This document shows, piece after piece, positions 1 through 5,815 of a stretch of 6,287 nt of DNA. Each line of letters opens with the position of its first letter. The stretch's first letter is position 1. The stretch is from contig JAEWLD010000240.1 of the NCBI GenBank assembly GCA_023393485.1, forward strand, positions 1 through 6,287, read 5' to 3'. This DNA is from Bacteroidota bacterium. GTDB lineage: Bacteria > Bacteroidota > Bacteroidia > Flavobacteriales > Flavobacteriaceae. Both the position numbers and the translations under genes were made by a program. The notes under the pieces are model-generated. The model did no database searches. It saw only the letters and a list, made by a program, of their open reading frames with translations, and had not been told where the DNA came from.

Positions 1-433
1 GAACATCATAAGCTTCAGTCAACTTTTCGGCGTAAGAAATCGTCGGCGAAAGCGTGACGAAGCGCCAATGAACGTGCGTACCGGTATCGTCCGAAAACTC
101 CGTCGCGACCAGGTTGCCGGCCGCGTCGTAAATAAAGTCTTCCGTGGTAAATCCCGAAGCGATTTTAGTCAGTCTCCCGCCGGTATAAAAATGTGTCTGA
201 AGTGTTTGTTGGACTTGCCCTGTTCCTGCATCAAGCGTTGACAGCGTCGAATATTTCCCGTCTGCCAGATTATATCTGATTTTACCATGCGCATATGGCG
301 CGGTTTGGCCGTCGTAAAAAGACTTATACTCTACAGTGTATGATTTCATTTGCGAGCCGCCGCCGCCATCGTTGTCAGGCGAGCACGATAAAAGGCTGGC
401 CGACAAAGCGAACAAAAACAATAATTTTTTCAT
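1..433 (-). CDS. Secreted lipoprotein of unknown function (N-terminal part, cut by window edge)
   Basis: This frame begins at ATG 433 and stays open to the left edge, giving 144 residues with the C-terminus missing. The N-terminus MKKLLFLFALSASLLSC is a lipoprotein signal: two Lys, a hydrophobic core, and a lipobox LLSC with the lipidated Cys at residue 17. The residues just after it (SPDND, then four Gly) carry two Asp. In Flavobacterium-type bacteria, acidic residues at this position act as a lipoprotein export signal, so display on the cell surface is possible (inference). The mature part contains FIYDAAGNLV (about residues 100-109), which resembles one YD/RHS-type repeat unit; no enzyme motif is visible. 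The gene lies after the terminator of the upstream acyl-CoA dehydrogenase, so it is probably transcribed separately. No clear promoter box fits; TATTTTG just upstream is one base short of TAnnTTTG. Function unknown. Confidence 0.85.
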   Translation of the reverse strand, partial: MKKLLFLFALSASLLSCSPDNDGGGGSQMKSYTVEYKSFYDGQTAPYAHGKIRYNLADGKYSTLSTLDAGTGQVQQTLQTHFYTGGRLTKIASGFTTEDFIYDAAGNLVATEFSDDTGTHVHWRFVTLSPTISYAEKLTEAYDV

Positions 434-454
434 AACCAGTTGTTTTGCAGCGCC

Positions 455-493
455 AAAATAAAATAAAAAAAGGATAAGTGTAAGACTTATCCT
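455..493 (-). terminator. Rho-independent terminator of the acyl-CoA dehydrogenase operon
   Basis: A perfect 9-bp inverted repeat, AGGATAAGT (471-479) and ACTTATCCT (485-493), has a 5-nt loop. Read on the minus strand it is followed at once by a T-rich run (470 down to about 456: seven T, then ATTTTATTTT). It begins about 25 nt after the dehydrogenase stop codon. The T-run is on one side only, so it terminates leftward transcription. Confidence 0.85.
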
Positions 494-517
494 CTAAATG
501 CTATTTTAATCGATGAG

Positions 518-1660
518 TTACGCTTTCAGGAGGTTTCGCGAAATCACCAGCTTCTGGATTTCGGTCGTGCCTTCGCCAATTGTACAGAGTTTTGAATCGC
601 GGAAAAACTTCTCAACCGGGAAATCTTTCGTATAACCGTAACCACCGTGGATTTGGATCGCATCGGTCGAAACCCTGACACAAACTTCAGAGGCGTACAT
701 CTTGGCCATTGCGCCGGCAGTCGTCATCGGCTGATGGTTTTCTTTCAAATAGGCCGCCTTGTGCAGCAACAATTCGGAACACTCGATTTCGGTCGCCATG
801 TCTGCCAATTTAAATCCGATGGCCTGGAATTCACCGATCGGTTTGCCAAACTGATGGCGTTCTTTTGAATACTTCAATGAAGCTTCGTAGGCGCCTTTCG
901 CAATTCCCAGAGACAACGCACCAATCGAGATACGGCCGCCGTCGAGGACTTTCATCGCCTGGATAAAACCTTCGCCGACTTCGCCCAGACGGTTGGCGTC
1001 GGGCACGCGGCAGTTGTCAAAAACGAGTTCCGCCGTTTCGCTGGCGCGCATGCCAAGTTTATTTTCTTTTTTACCCGACGAGAAGCCAGGCATTCCTTTC
1101 TCAAATACGAATGCAGTCATTCCGCGCGAGTCGCCTTTGGCACCGGTACGCACAATCACAACCGCGATGTCGCCCGAAATGGCATGCGTGATAAAATTTT
1201 TTGCGCCGTTGACGATCCAGTGGTCACCGTCTTTTACTGCGGTTGTAGACATTCCGCCTGCGTCTGAACCGGTGTTGTGCTCGGTCAAACCCCAGGCGCC
1301 AATGTGCTCGGCAGTGGCCAGTTTTGGAATCCATTTCTTCTTTTGCTCCTCGCTGCCGAAAGTCAAAATGTGGTTCGTGCAAAGCGAATTATGCGCCGCG
1401 ACAGACAACCCTATTGACGGATCGACTTTTGAAATTTCCTCAATGACGGTAATGTAATCGTGATAAGTCAAACCTGAGCCGCCGAGTTCTTCGGGAACCA
1501 AAACGCCCATAAAACCCATTTCACCGAGTTTTTTGAACAACGGCACCGGAAAAGTCTGGGCTTCATCCCACGCCATGATATTCGGGCGGATGTGTTGTTC
1601 GGCAAAATCTCTTATTGATTGGGCAATCATTGACTGCGTTTCGGTCTGTTTGAAGTTCAT
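518..1660 (-). CDS. Acyl-CoA dehydrogenase (FAD-dependent, short/medium-chain type)
   Basis: A 380-residue cytoplasmic flavoprotein of normal family length that catalyses alpha,beta-dehydrogenation of an acyl-CoA ester and passes electrons to electron-transfer flavoprotein; it acts in fatty-acid or branched-chain amino-acid oxidation. Family order is intact: an N-terminal helical domain (about 5-118), a beta domain opening with the flavin-binding signature GAWGLTEHNTGSDAGG (121-136), and a C-terminal helical domain (about 225-377) with the second signature QIHGGYGYTKDFPVEKFFRD (336-355). The catalytic base is Glu363 in IGEGTTEIQ, the position used by short- and medium-chain enzymes (SCAD, MCAD, butyryl-CoA dehydrogenase) rather than the displaced Glu of isovaleryl-CoA dehydrogenase. 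Chain-length preference cannot be read from sequence. It starts 16 nt after the HhH gene, with no room for its own promoter and no Shine-Dalgarno sequence, so it is probably the last gene of that operon. Confidence 0.95.
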   Translation of the reverse strand: MNFKQTETQSMIAQSIRDFAEQHIRPNIMAWDEAQTFPVPLFKKLGEMGFMGVLVPEELGGSGLTYHDYITVIEEISKVDPSIGLSVAAHNSLCTNHILTFGSEEQKKKWIPKLATAEHIGAWGLTEHNTGSDAGGMSTTAVKDGDHWIVNGAKNFITHAISGDIAVVIVRTGAKGDSRGMTAFVFEKGMPGFSSGKKENKLGMRASETAELVFDNCRVPDANRLGEVGEGFIQAMKVLDGGRISIGALSLGIAKGAYEASLKYSKERHQFGKPIGEFQAIGFKLADMATEIECSELLLHKAAYLKENHQPMTTAGAMAKMYASEVCVRVSTDAIQIHGGYGYTKDFPVEKFFRDSKLCTIGEGTTEIQKLVISRNLLKA

Positions 1661-1676
1661 TTGGATTGTCTATTTT

Positions 1677-2552
1677 TCAGAACTCCAAATATACGGCAAT
1701 TATCTCCACTTTATCAACTGGAAAATTCCTGATTTTGACAAGGTCGGCAATTCCTGAAATCGGGCCGTTCATGCTTCTGTAAGTGACAATTTCTTTAGCG
1801 AGCGCATACCTGAAATATGGAAATTTAGCCAACTCGCTGATCGATGCGTCGTTGATCCTGATTTTTTTGATTTGCGGCAGGGCGAAAACTTTAAACTGCG
1901 TCTGCAATTTCCCGATGACTTCAGGCTGCAATCCCCAAACGTCCGCCATTTGGGTCATTGATACGAATCCGCCGAGCAACCCACGTTGTTTAAGAATACG
2001 GTCAGATAGCGCGTCACCGATACCATATACCGCCATCAATTCATCCTTGGTCGCCAGATTAATATCCCTGACAACCCATTTCTTTCCGGTCTTCTGCCAT
2101 CTGCCTTCTGTCTTCTGCCATCCGCCTTGTTTGTTCCGCTTTCCAGTCACCCAATCGGGAAATTTAAAACCGGGCGAAATGGCGGCAAGCAGTGAATCGG
2201 AAACCCTGGTCACGCTTTGAAATTCCTTTGCCGAATTCACGAATTGGCCTTTTTCCCGGAATGCATGCAGCCGGTCGATTTCGGCCACAGACATGCCCAA
2301 TTGATAGCCTTTGTAATCAGTGATGAAATTAGGATTGAACGGATAACGTTTCGGTTTTTCCGGTTTGAGCCGTCGTACCGAATCGATTTGGCGTTCGAGC
2401 GCCAGCCATTGCTTTTTTGAAATTGGTTCTGGTTCGGCGCCAAAATCAGCAAAATGATAACAGACCTGAACCGACAATATTAAGATGGCAAGCAAAAGCA
2501 ATCCTGCACGCTCACCGCGCGTAAATACAAAAATGGATTTTAAGGAGTTCAT
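1677..2552 (-). CDS. Membrane-anchored helix-hairpin-helix (ComEA-like) protein
   Basis: A 291-residue protein with one N-terminal membrane segment (about 16-33) after a basic stretch (TRGERAG), followed by three HhH-type units: about 72-128 (DYKGYQLGMSVAEIDRLHAFREKG region), 162-220 (RDINLATKDELMAVYGIGDALSDRI, the best match to the ComEA consensus, with GIG hairpin at 177-179) and 230-291 (RINDASISELAKFPYFRYALAKEI). HhH units of this kind bind DNA backbone without sequence preference; ComEA proteins do this at the cell envelope during DNA uptake. Whether this protein handles DNA or uses the fold for protein contacts is not known. The linker between units one and two holds a 21-bp duplicated stretch (residues 143-156). 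The gene follows the PspC-like gene by 48 nt and precedes the dehydrogenase by 16 nt. An overlapping ATG four bases upstream (2556) is in another frame. Confidence 0.85.
   Translation of the reverse strand: MNSLKSIFVFTRGERAGLLLLAILILSVQVCYHFADFGAEPEPISKKQWLALERQIDSVRRLKPEKPKRYPFNPNFITDYKGYQLGMSVAEIDRLHAFREKGQFVNSAKEFQSVTRVSDSLLAAISPGFKFPDWVTGKRNKQGGWQKTEGRWQKTGKKWVVRDINLATKDELMAVYGIGDALSDRILKQRGLLGGFVSMTQMADVWGLQPEVIGKLQTQFKVFALPQIKKIRINDASISELAKFPYFRYALAKEIVTYRSMNGPISGIADLVKIRNFPVDKVEIIAVYLEF
2085..2126 (-). repeat. In-frame heptanucleotide tandem repeat (two 21-bp units)
   Basis: On the minus strand this stretch is six consecutive heptamers with consensus GGCAGAA. They group into two 21-bp units (2126-2106 and 2105-2085) that match at 18 of 21 positions. 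Because 21 is a multiple of three, the units are translated in frame as GGWQKTE and GRWQKTG (residues 143-156 of the HhH protein), a Trp/Lys-rich linker between the first two HhH units. Confidence 0.85.
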
Positions 2553-2600
2553 TCATTTGGCGTATAAGAATTTGTATGGCTGATATCGAAAAATAACCCG

Positions 2601-2828
2601 CTAGAGGTCAAAAACCGAGCTGCGTTTCGCCCTGATCAAATCCTTGAGCCGGAGCCAAAACGCGAGTGTCAGGTAAACGCCAAACCAAAGCCCGGCCGTC
2701 ACGAATGAAATGTAGATAAAAAATATCCTGACGCTGCTTGCGCGCATTCCCAGCTTGTCTGCCAGGCGCGACGCGGCATTGAAACCGTGCTTTTCAAAAA
2801 AATATTTGAGGCGAATGACAAATGACAT
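2601..2828 (-). CDS. PspC-domain small membrane protein
   Basis: A 75-residue protein that is essentially one PspC-like domain: an amphipathic N-terminal part (GFNAASRLADKLGMRASSVR, 15-34), with the SRLADKLGMRASSVR pattern typical of PspC (compare GLAEYFGIDPTLVR), then a hydrophobic membrane segment (about 35-58) and a short basic tail ending KRSSVFDL. Canonical PspC of enterobacteria is a membrane regulator of the phage-shock response; the short Bacteroidota versions are annotated by domain only and their partners are not established. It is the first gene of the leftward cluster. The start is chosen because the next in-frame Met is inside the domain; the preceding bases contain no Shine-Dalgarno sequence, as is usual in this phylum. 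Confidence 0.8.
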   Translation of the reverse strand: MSFVIRLKYFFEKHGFNAASRLADKLGMRASSVRIFFIYISFVTAGLWFGVYLTLAFWLRLKDLIRAKRSSVFDL

Positions 2829-2851
2829 CGGCTTTGAATTATAGCTTCGGT

Positions 2852-2859
2852 CAAAATTA
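2852..2859 (-). promoter_or_regulatory. Candidate -7 box upstream of the PspC-like gene
   Basis: The minus strand reads TAATTTTG, matching the Bacteroidota -7 consensus TAnnTTTG, 23 nt before the start codon. No TTG -33 element lies at the usual 17-23 nt spacing, so the call is tentative. Confidence 0.35.
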
Positions 2860-2888
2860 CGAAAACAATCCGCAGCGATTTACGGTTT

Positions 2889-2928
2889 TCCCGCAAATTA
2901 ACCGGGAGTTTATCTGACGATCGTCCCG
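2889..2928. repeat. Inverted-repeat cluster between the divergent genes
   Basis: The 162-nt divergent gap holds TCCCG (2889-2893), CGGGA (2903-2907) and TCCCG (2924-2928), where the middle copy can pair with either neighbour, and the perfect 10-bp palindrome GACGATCGTC (2916-2925). This could be an operator or alternative hairpins, but the arms are short and chance is possible. Confidence 0.3.
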
Positions 2929-2941
2929 AAACGAAAACGGC

Positions 2942-2973
2942 TTGCGAAACCTCCTTTCAAAATGTTATATTTG
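2942..2973 (+). promoter_or_regulatory. Bacteroidota-type promoter of the PNGase F-like gene
   Basis: A TTG element at 2942-2944, a 21-nt spacer, and TATATTTG at 2966-2973 give a full match to TTG-N(17-23)-TAnnTTTG, the vegetative promoter pattern described for Flavobacterium and Bacteroides. Transcription would start near 2978-2981, leaving only about 10-13 nt of untranslated leader before ATG 2991 and no Shine-Dalgarno sequence. Confidence 0.7.
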
Positions 2974-2990
2974 TAGTACAACGACAACCA

Positions 2991-4667
2991 ATGCAAAATT
3001 TTATTCTTCTAGTCTGCTGCCTTTGCGGCTTGCTCTGTCAATCGCAAAAAATGCCGTCGGCGTTGAAGATCACTTATATGCGGACGTCAAATGGCAAGCT
3101 GGTCGAAAGCCAGGATCCGATCGTCGTTTTTACCGATAAGACGCAAACCGTCGTCACTTCAAAAACCATCATCGACAAAAAGTCGGCGTTTCCTTTTGAA
3201 CAGTCAGTCATAGACCGCAAAACACTTTTCAATACGCAATTCGCGCAATTGTCAAAATCAAAAAGTACGATGACCGTAGACAGCGTGTCAATCGGCAAAC
3301 AATCATTTGAGTCCACGCCGTATACCAAGATGATCTTGAGCTACAAATGCAGGCTCGCCAAAACGGTGATCAACTCGAACACCTTTGAAATCTGGTACAC
3401 TGAAACGCCGAAACTCAAAGGCGCGCCGTCGGTGCTCGGGCAAAACCTCGGACTGGTGCTCGAAGTGACGCGCAACGGCAATTTTACGGTTGCCGCGATC
3501 AAAGTCGAAAAACTCAGGTCTATCCCGAAATCGGTCATTCCCGAGCGAAAGAAAACCGCGGTCGACATGCTTACCTATCGCGACCAACTCTGGAAAAGCC
3601 GCTTTATCCAAATCCCGATTTTTAAAAACGAGACGATCAATTTTACCGACAACTTCGGCTCAAATGACAGCATATTGAGGTTTGCCAAAGGCACGATCGT
3701 CGTACGGAAGATAAAAATGCCGAAAATCAATAAAGACAGCCGCATTTTCGTCGACGCGACCGAACAATCCGCCGGCGATGCCTATGACCGCACAGGTTCG
3801 ATATTTTTCATTCCGACAGACAGCAAGCTTTCATTCCTCGACGGCCTTAAACAAACCGCCGGATCATTGCCCGTATATGACAACGGCAACGGCAAAAAAT
3901 ACCAGGGCGTTGTCAGGACGTCAAACTATTCGCCGCTATTGGAACTGATGCGGTTTTTTACGCCGTTCGGCATCAAACAATACAACGCGATACAGCTCAA
4001 GAACAAGACTTGGCAGGACTCAGTTTATTACCGTCAGGACATCACCGATTTTGCGCAAGTGCTTGACGGCAACGAAGTGTGGATTGGCGCGAACATCGCC
4101 AACTATGACAGCGGCGGGCATAAGCTCAGCGTCAACATCACGGTCCATCCCGAAGACGAGCGCGTCCCGACCGACAATTTTGTCTTGCCGTTATTCAACA
4201 CTACAAATGTGATGGAAATGGCCGGACAGGAATATCCAACGATGTTCGATACCGAAAAGGGACTCGAAGTTTCGTTCAGGCTAAAATCCGAAATCAGGAA
4301 TGCGCGGCTGCGTTACATTACGACCGGACACGGCGGATGGGAAAACGGCGACGAGTTCGTCCAGAAAAAAAACACGATCCTGCTCGATGGTGTTGAAGTC
4401 CACAGTTTCATTCCATGGCGAACTGATTGTGGCTCGTATAGAATGTATAATCCGGCGTCGGGGAATTTCAACAATGGGCTTTCTTCCTCAGATTACAGCC
4501 GGTCCAACTGGTGCCCGGGAATGGCCACAAGCCCGGTTTACATCGCACTCGGCGACCTTGCCGCAGGCGACCATACAATTCAGGTAAAGATTCCGCAGGG
4601 CGAGCCGGAAGGCAATAGTTTTAGTTCTTGGAACGTGTCGGGCGTTTTATTGGGGAAAGCTTTGTAG
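2991..4667 (+). CDS. Secreted PNGase F-family peptide-N-glycosidase with GLPGLI-like N-terminal domain
   Basis: A 558-residue exported protein. PNGase F removes N-linked glycans by cleaving the glycosyl-Asn amide bond. Residues 1-19 are a signal peptide (no proper lipobox). Residues about 22-175 look like a GLPGLI-family domain: FEIWYTETPKLKG then LGQNLGLVLEV at 149-159 sits where GLPGLILE normally does. Residues about 200-385 and 395-556 correspond to the two PNGase F beta-sandwich domains. Asp266 in AYDRTG fits the essential Asp60 of Elizabethkingia PNGase F (EWDRYANVY); Glu455 in NGDEF fits Glu206; Arg504 and WCPG at 507-510 fit Arg248 and its WCPG; Cys480 and Cys508 would keep the Cys231-Cys252 bridge. 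The Glu118 position appears to be Asn368, and the Cys51-Cys56 pair is absent. Length and the extra N-terminal domain recall the longer type II PNGase of Elizabethkingia. No type IX secretion C-terminal domain is seen. Fold confident; activity likely but unproven. Confidence 0.85.
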   Translation: MQNFILLVCCLCGLLCQSQKMPSALKITYMRTSNGKLVESQDPIVVFTDKTQTVVTSKTIIDKKSAFPFEQSVIDRKTLFNTQFAQLSKSKSTMTVDSVSIGKQSFESTPYTKMILSYKCRLAKTVINSNTFEIWYTETPKLKGAPSVLGQNLGLVLEVTRNGNFTVAAIKVEKLRSIPKSVIPERKKTAVDMLTYRDQLWKSRFIQIPIFKNETINFTDNFGSNDSILRFAKGTIVVRKIKMPKINKDSRIFVDATEQSAGDAYDRTGSIFFIPTDSKLSFLDGLKQTAGSLPVYDNGNGKKYQGVVRTSNYSPLLELMRFFTPFGIKQYNAIQLKNKTWQDSVYYRQDITDFAQVLDGNEVWIGANIANYDSGGHKLSVNITVHPEDERVPTDNFVLPLFNTTNVMEMAGQEYPTMFDTEKGLEVSFRLKSEIRNARLRYITTGHGGWENGDEFVQKKNTILLDGVEVHSFIPWRTDCGSYRMYNPASGNFNNGLSSSDYSRSNWCPGMATSPVYIALGDLAAGDHTIQVKIPQGEPEGNSFSSWNVSGVLLGKAL

Positions 4668-4673
4668 CTGCTT

Positions 4674-4695
4674 AGCCCGACAGGCTGTAAATTTT
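4674..4695 (+). terminator. Weak candidate terminator after the PNGase F-like gene
   Basis: AGCC (4674-4677) and GGCT (4683-4686) form a 4-bp stem with a 5-nt loop, followed by GTAAATTTT, 7 nt after the stop codon. The stem is short, so this is only a candidate. Confidence 0.25.
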
Positions 4696-4710
4696 AAGCC
4701 GTAAGTTCGG

Positions 4711-4733
4711 ATAAAGCAAAAACAAAAATTGTT
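4711..4733 (-). terminator. Weak candidate terminator after the SH3-like gene
   Basis: On the minus strand AACAA (4733-4729) and TTGTT (4725-4721) enclose a 3-nt loop and are followed by TTTGCTTTAT. The stem is all weak pairs but for one, and lies about 38 nt beyond the stop codon. Confidence 0.25.
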
Positions 4734-4771
4734 GTCTATTGCGCATGATACCCGAAAATGGAATTACGGCT

Positions 4772-5458
4772 CTAAAATCCATAAAACACATGCCGCGTCT
4801 TATATTTCCGCTTTTCAATGATCCACAAAACGCAATAGCCGCCGGCGCCATCGCTGTTTAACGACGTTATGTAAAGGATGTCATTTTTGGCGTCGTAAAA
4901 GGCTTCGGTGTTTTCGAGAGTTGGCTCGTATAATTCTTCGAGCGCCGTGGCCGGAATCAAAATTTTTTCCTTTCCAATCGCCACATGCAGAAAGCCATAC
5001 TGGCGCACAGGAACTTCGCCATCGGTGCCGTAAAAAGGTTTATCGTTGATTTTCTCGAGATAGTTTCTATTTTCCATGGAAAAGGTCAGCCTGGCTTTTG
5101 TCCTGTCAAAATTGGCTTCGGTAATCACGATGCTGATGTCGGCGTTTTTGAGAATTGTTTTGTGCTCGTTGGAGTAATTGTAAAGTACCGGCCTCAATTT
5201 AGAAATAGGAACGATGTCATCGCTTGGCAAATAACCTGAAATGTCATTTCCGCCGCGCTCAAAACTCACCGGAATCCAGCCCGTTTTGGTATCGGCATCA
5301 AAGACGTACAACACAGATCCGTTGTTTAGCCTCGATACGGTTTTAGCCGATGATGAGCCGGATTCCTTGATATCGGCAAAACCCGGCTTGGAATTCACGA
5401 ACGCAAATTGTGCCGACGCCAAACCCGAAAGCAGCAACAAGCAAATCAAGCTTTTCAT
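4772..5458 (-). CDS. Exported SH3-like domain protein of unknown function
   Basis: A 228-residue protein with a clear signal peptide: hydrophobic core 5-13 and cleavage expected after ASA at residue 16. Residues about 17-88 resemble a bacterial SH3 (SH3b) domain: paired hydrophobic strands, TGWIPVSF at 59-66, and ISGYLPSDDIVPIS at 73-86 in place of the usual xGYVxSxYL closing strand. Such domains often bind peptidoglycan or peptides. The remaining part (about 95-228) is a separate domain I do not recognise; it ends with several beta-strand-like segments and a GAGGYCVLWIIEK stretch (205-216) with the only Cys of the mature protein. Periplasmic or secreted location is inferred from the signal peptide. 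It lies directly behind the terminator of the small broken gene and is convergent with the PNGase F-like gene, so it is probably its own unit, although no clear TAnnTTTG box was found in the 56 nt upstream. Confidence 0.8.
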   Translation of the reverse strand: MKSLICLLLLSGLASAQFAFVNSKPGFADIKESGSSSAKTVSRLNNGSVLYVFDADTKTGWIPVSFERGGNDISGYLPSDDIVPISKLRPVLYNYSNEHKTILKNADISIVITEANFDRTKARLTFSMENRNYLEKINDKPFYGTDGEVPVRQYGFLHVAIGKEKILIPATALEELYEPTLENTEAFYDAKNDILYITSLNSDGAGGYCVLWIIEKRKYKTRHVFYGF

Positions 5459-5470
5459 ACCGCAATGTAT

Positions 5471-5499
5471 TAAAAATAAAAATTCGCCCGAAGGCGATT
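5471..5499 (-). terminator. Rho-independent terminator with UUCG tetraloop
   Basis: Read on the minus strand, TCGCC-TTCG-GGCGA forms a 5-bp stem closed by the very stable C(UUCG)G loop (5497-5484). One mismatch follows, then ATTTTTATTTTT (5482-5471). It starts about 13 nt after the stop codon of the small broken gene and ends about 12 nt before the SH3-like gene starts. Confidence 0.8.
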
Positions 5500-5511
5500 C
5501 AAGAAGCGGAC

Positions 5512-5666
5512 CTATAGATTTTTGATTTCGGATGCTTTGACGGTCATCATTTTGCCGTCGCGGACATTCACCATTGACTGGCCTTTTTCAATTTTCGACT
5601 TGACCAGTTGCCTTATGAGCGCTGCAATCCTTTGGTGACTTTGCTGATGAAATCTGATTGTGTCAT
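5512..5666 (-). pseudogene. Frameshifted small antitoxin-like gene (about 51 residues when restored)
   Basis: ATG 5666 opens MTQSDFISKVTKGLQRS and hits TAA 17 codons on. In the frame one base away, reading resumes as RQLVKSKIEKGQSMVNVRDG and continues KMMTVKASEIKNL to TAG at 5512-5514. Adding one base inside the TCATAAGG stretch (about 5611-5618) joins the frames as GLQRSYRQLVKSK and gives one 51-residue protein. The pattern (F..KVT.GL..SY..LVK.K, then RDGK...VKA.E) resembles the small proteins often encoded beside zeta-toxin-like genes in Bacteroidota; this rests on my recollection of the pattern, not on a search. A promoter (5763-5796) and a strong terminator (5471-5499) frame it exactly, so it was, or still is, a single-gene unit. 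It may be a true single-base deletion or a sequencing error; programmed -1 shifting is unlikely because no slippery heptamer is present. Confidence 0.6.
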
Positions 5667-5706
5667 GCTAATAAAAAAGGAGACTCGAGGCCACAAGCCG
5701 AACTAC

Positions 5707-5750
5707 GAAGCGATAGCGAGTAAAAGCCCATGGGCGTCAGGTATCGCTTC
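5707..5750 (-). repeat. Inverted repeat with nested palindrome in the leader of the small broken gene
   Basis: GAAGCGATA (5707-5715) and TATCGCTTC (5742-5750) are perfect 9-bp arms around 26 nt that contain the 10-bp palindrome GCCCATGGGC (5726-5735). A competing hairpin, TCGCT-TC-AGCGA (5744-5755), shares the right arm. The structure lies wholly within the predicted 5' leader (about 5756-5667), so it would be transcribed as RNA. It matches no riboswitch or tRNA I recognise; it could be a regulatory leader, a small RNA, or a dispersed intergenic repeat. Confidence 0.6.
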
Positions 5751-5762
5751 AGCGAAACAATT

Positions 5763-5796
5763 CAAATATAAAGTCACAAATAAATCACATTGTCAA
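5763..5796 (-). promoter_or_regulatory. Bacteroidota-type promoter upstream of the structured leader
   Basis: On the minus strand TTG (5796-5794), a 23-nt spacer and TATATTTG (5770-5763) match the TTG / TAnnTTTG pattern at the long end of the usual spacing. Transcription would start near 5756 and give a leader of about 90 nt before ATG 5666. Confidence 0.5.
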
Positions 5797-5815
5797 GGAA
5801 GACCATTTGCCAGTA

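Noticed and set aside
647..1457. Plus-strand open frames opposite the acyl-CoA dehydrogenase
   Set aside because: They lie wholly within a well-supported gene on the other strand, have no family resemblance, and reflect the codon bias of that gene.
1783..2420. Plus-strand open frames opposite the HhH gene, including a CHLPSVFCH-type repeat
   Set aside because: The repeated peptide is the antisense reading of the heptamer array in the HhH gene; there is no start context and no domain.
2991..3050. Reading the PNGase F-like protein as a lipoprotein because of Cys residues in its signal peptide
   Set aside because: GLLC and LVCC do not fit the lipobox (position -1 should be Gly, Ala or Ser), so ordinary signal peptidase I cleavage is more likely.
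4500..4667. Type IX secretion C-terminal sorting domain on the PNGase F-like protein
   Set aside because: The protein ends directly after the last PNGase F strand (NVSGVLLGKAL) with no additional 70-100 residue domain.
4697..4771. 8-bp inverted repeat AGCCGTAA / TTACGGCT in the convergent gap
   Set aside because: The arms are 59 nt apart with nothing between them suggesting an element, and one arm abuts the stop codon of the SH3-like gene; probably chance or a weak long-range hairpin.
5690..5760. Possible tRNA gene in the inverted-repeat region
   Set aside because: The stems do not make a cloverleaf, and no GTTCGANNC T-loop or CCA-adjacent acceptor stem is present on either strand.
5690..5765. 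Integron attC-like site
   Set aside because: The repeat arms lack the paired GTTRRRY and RYYYAAC core sites in the required opposite orientation, and no integrase is near.
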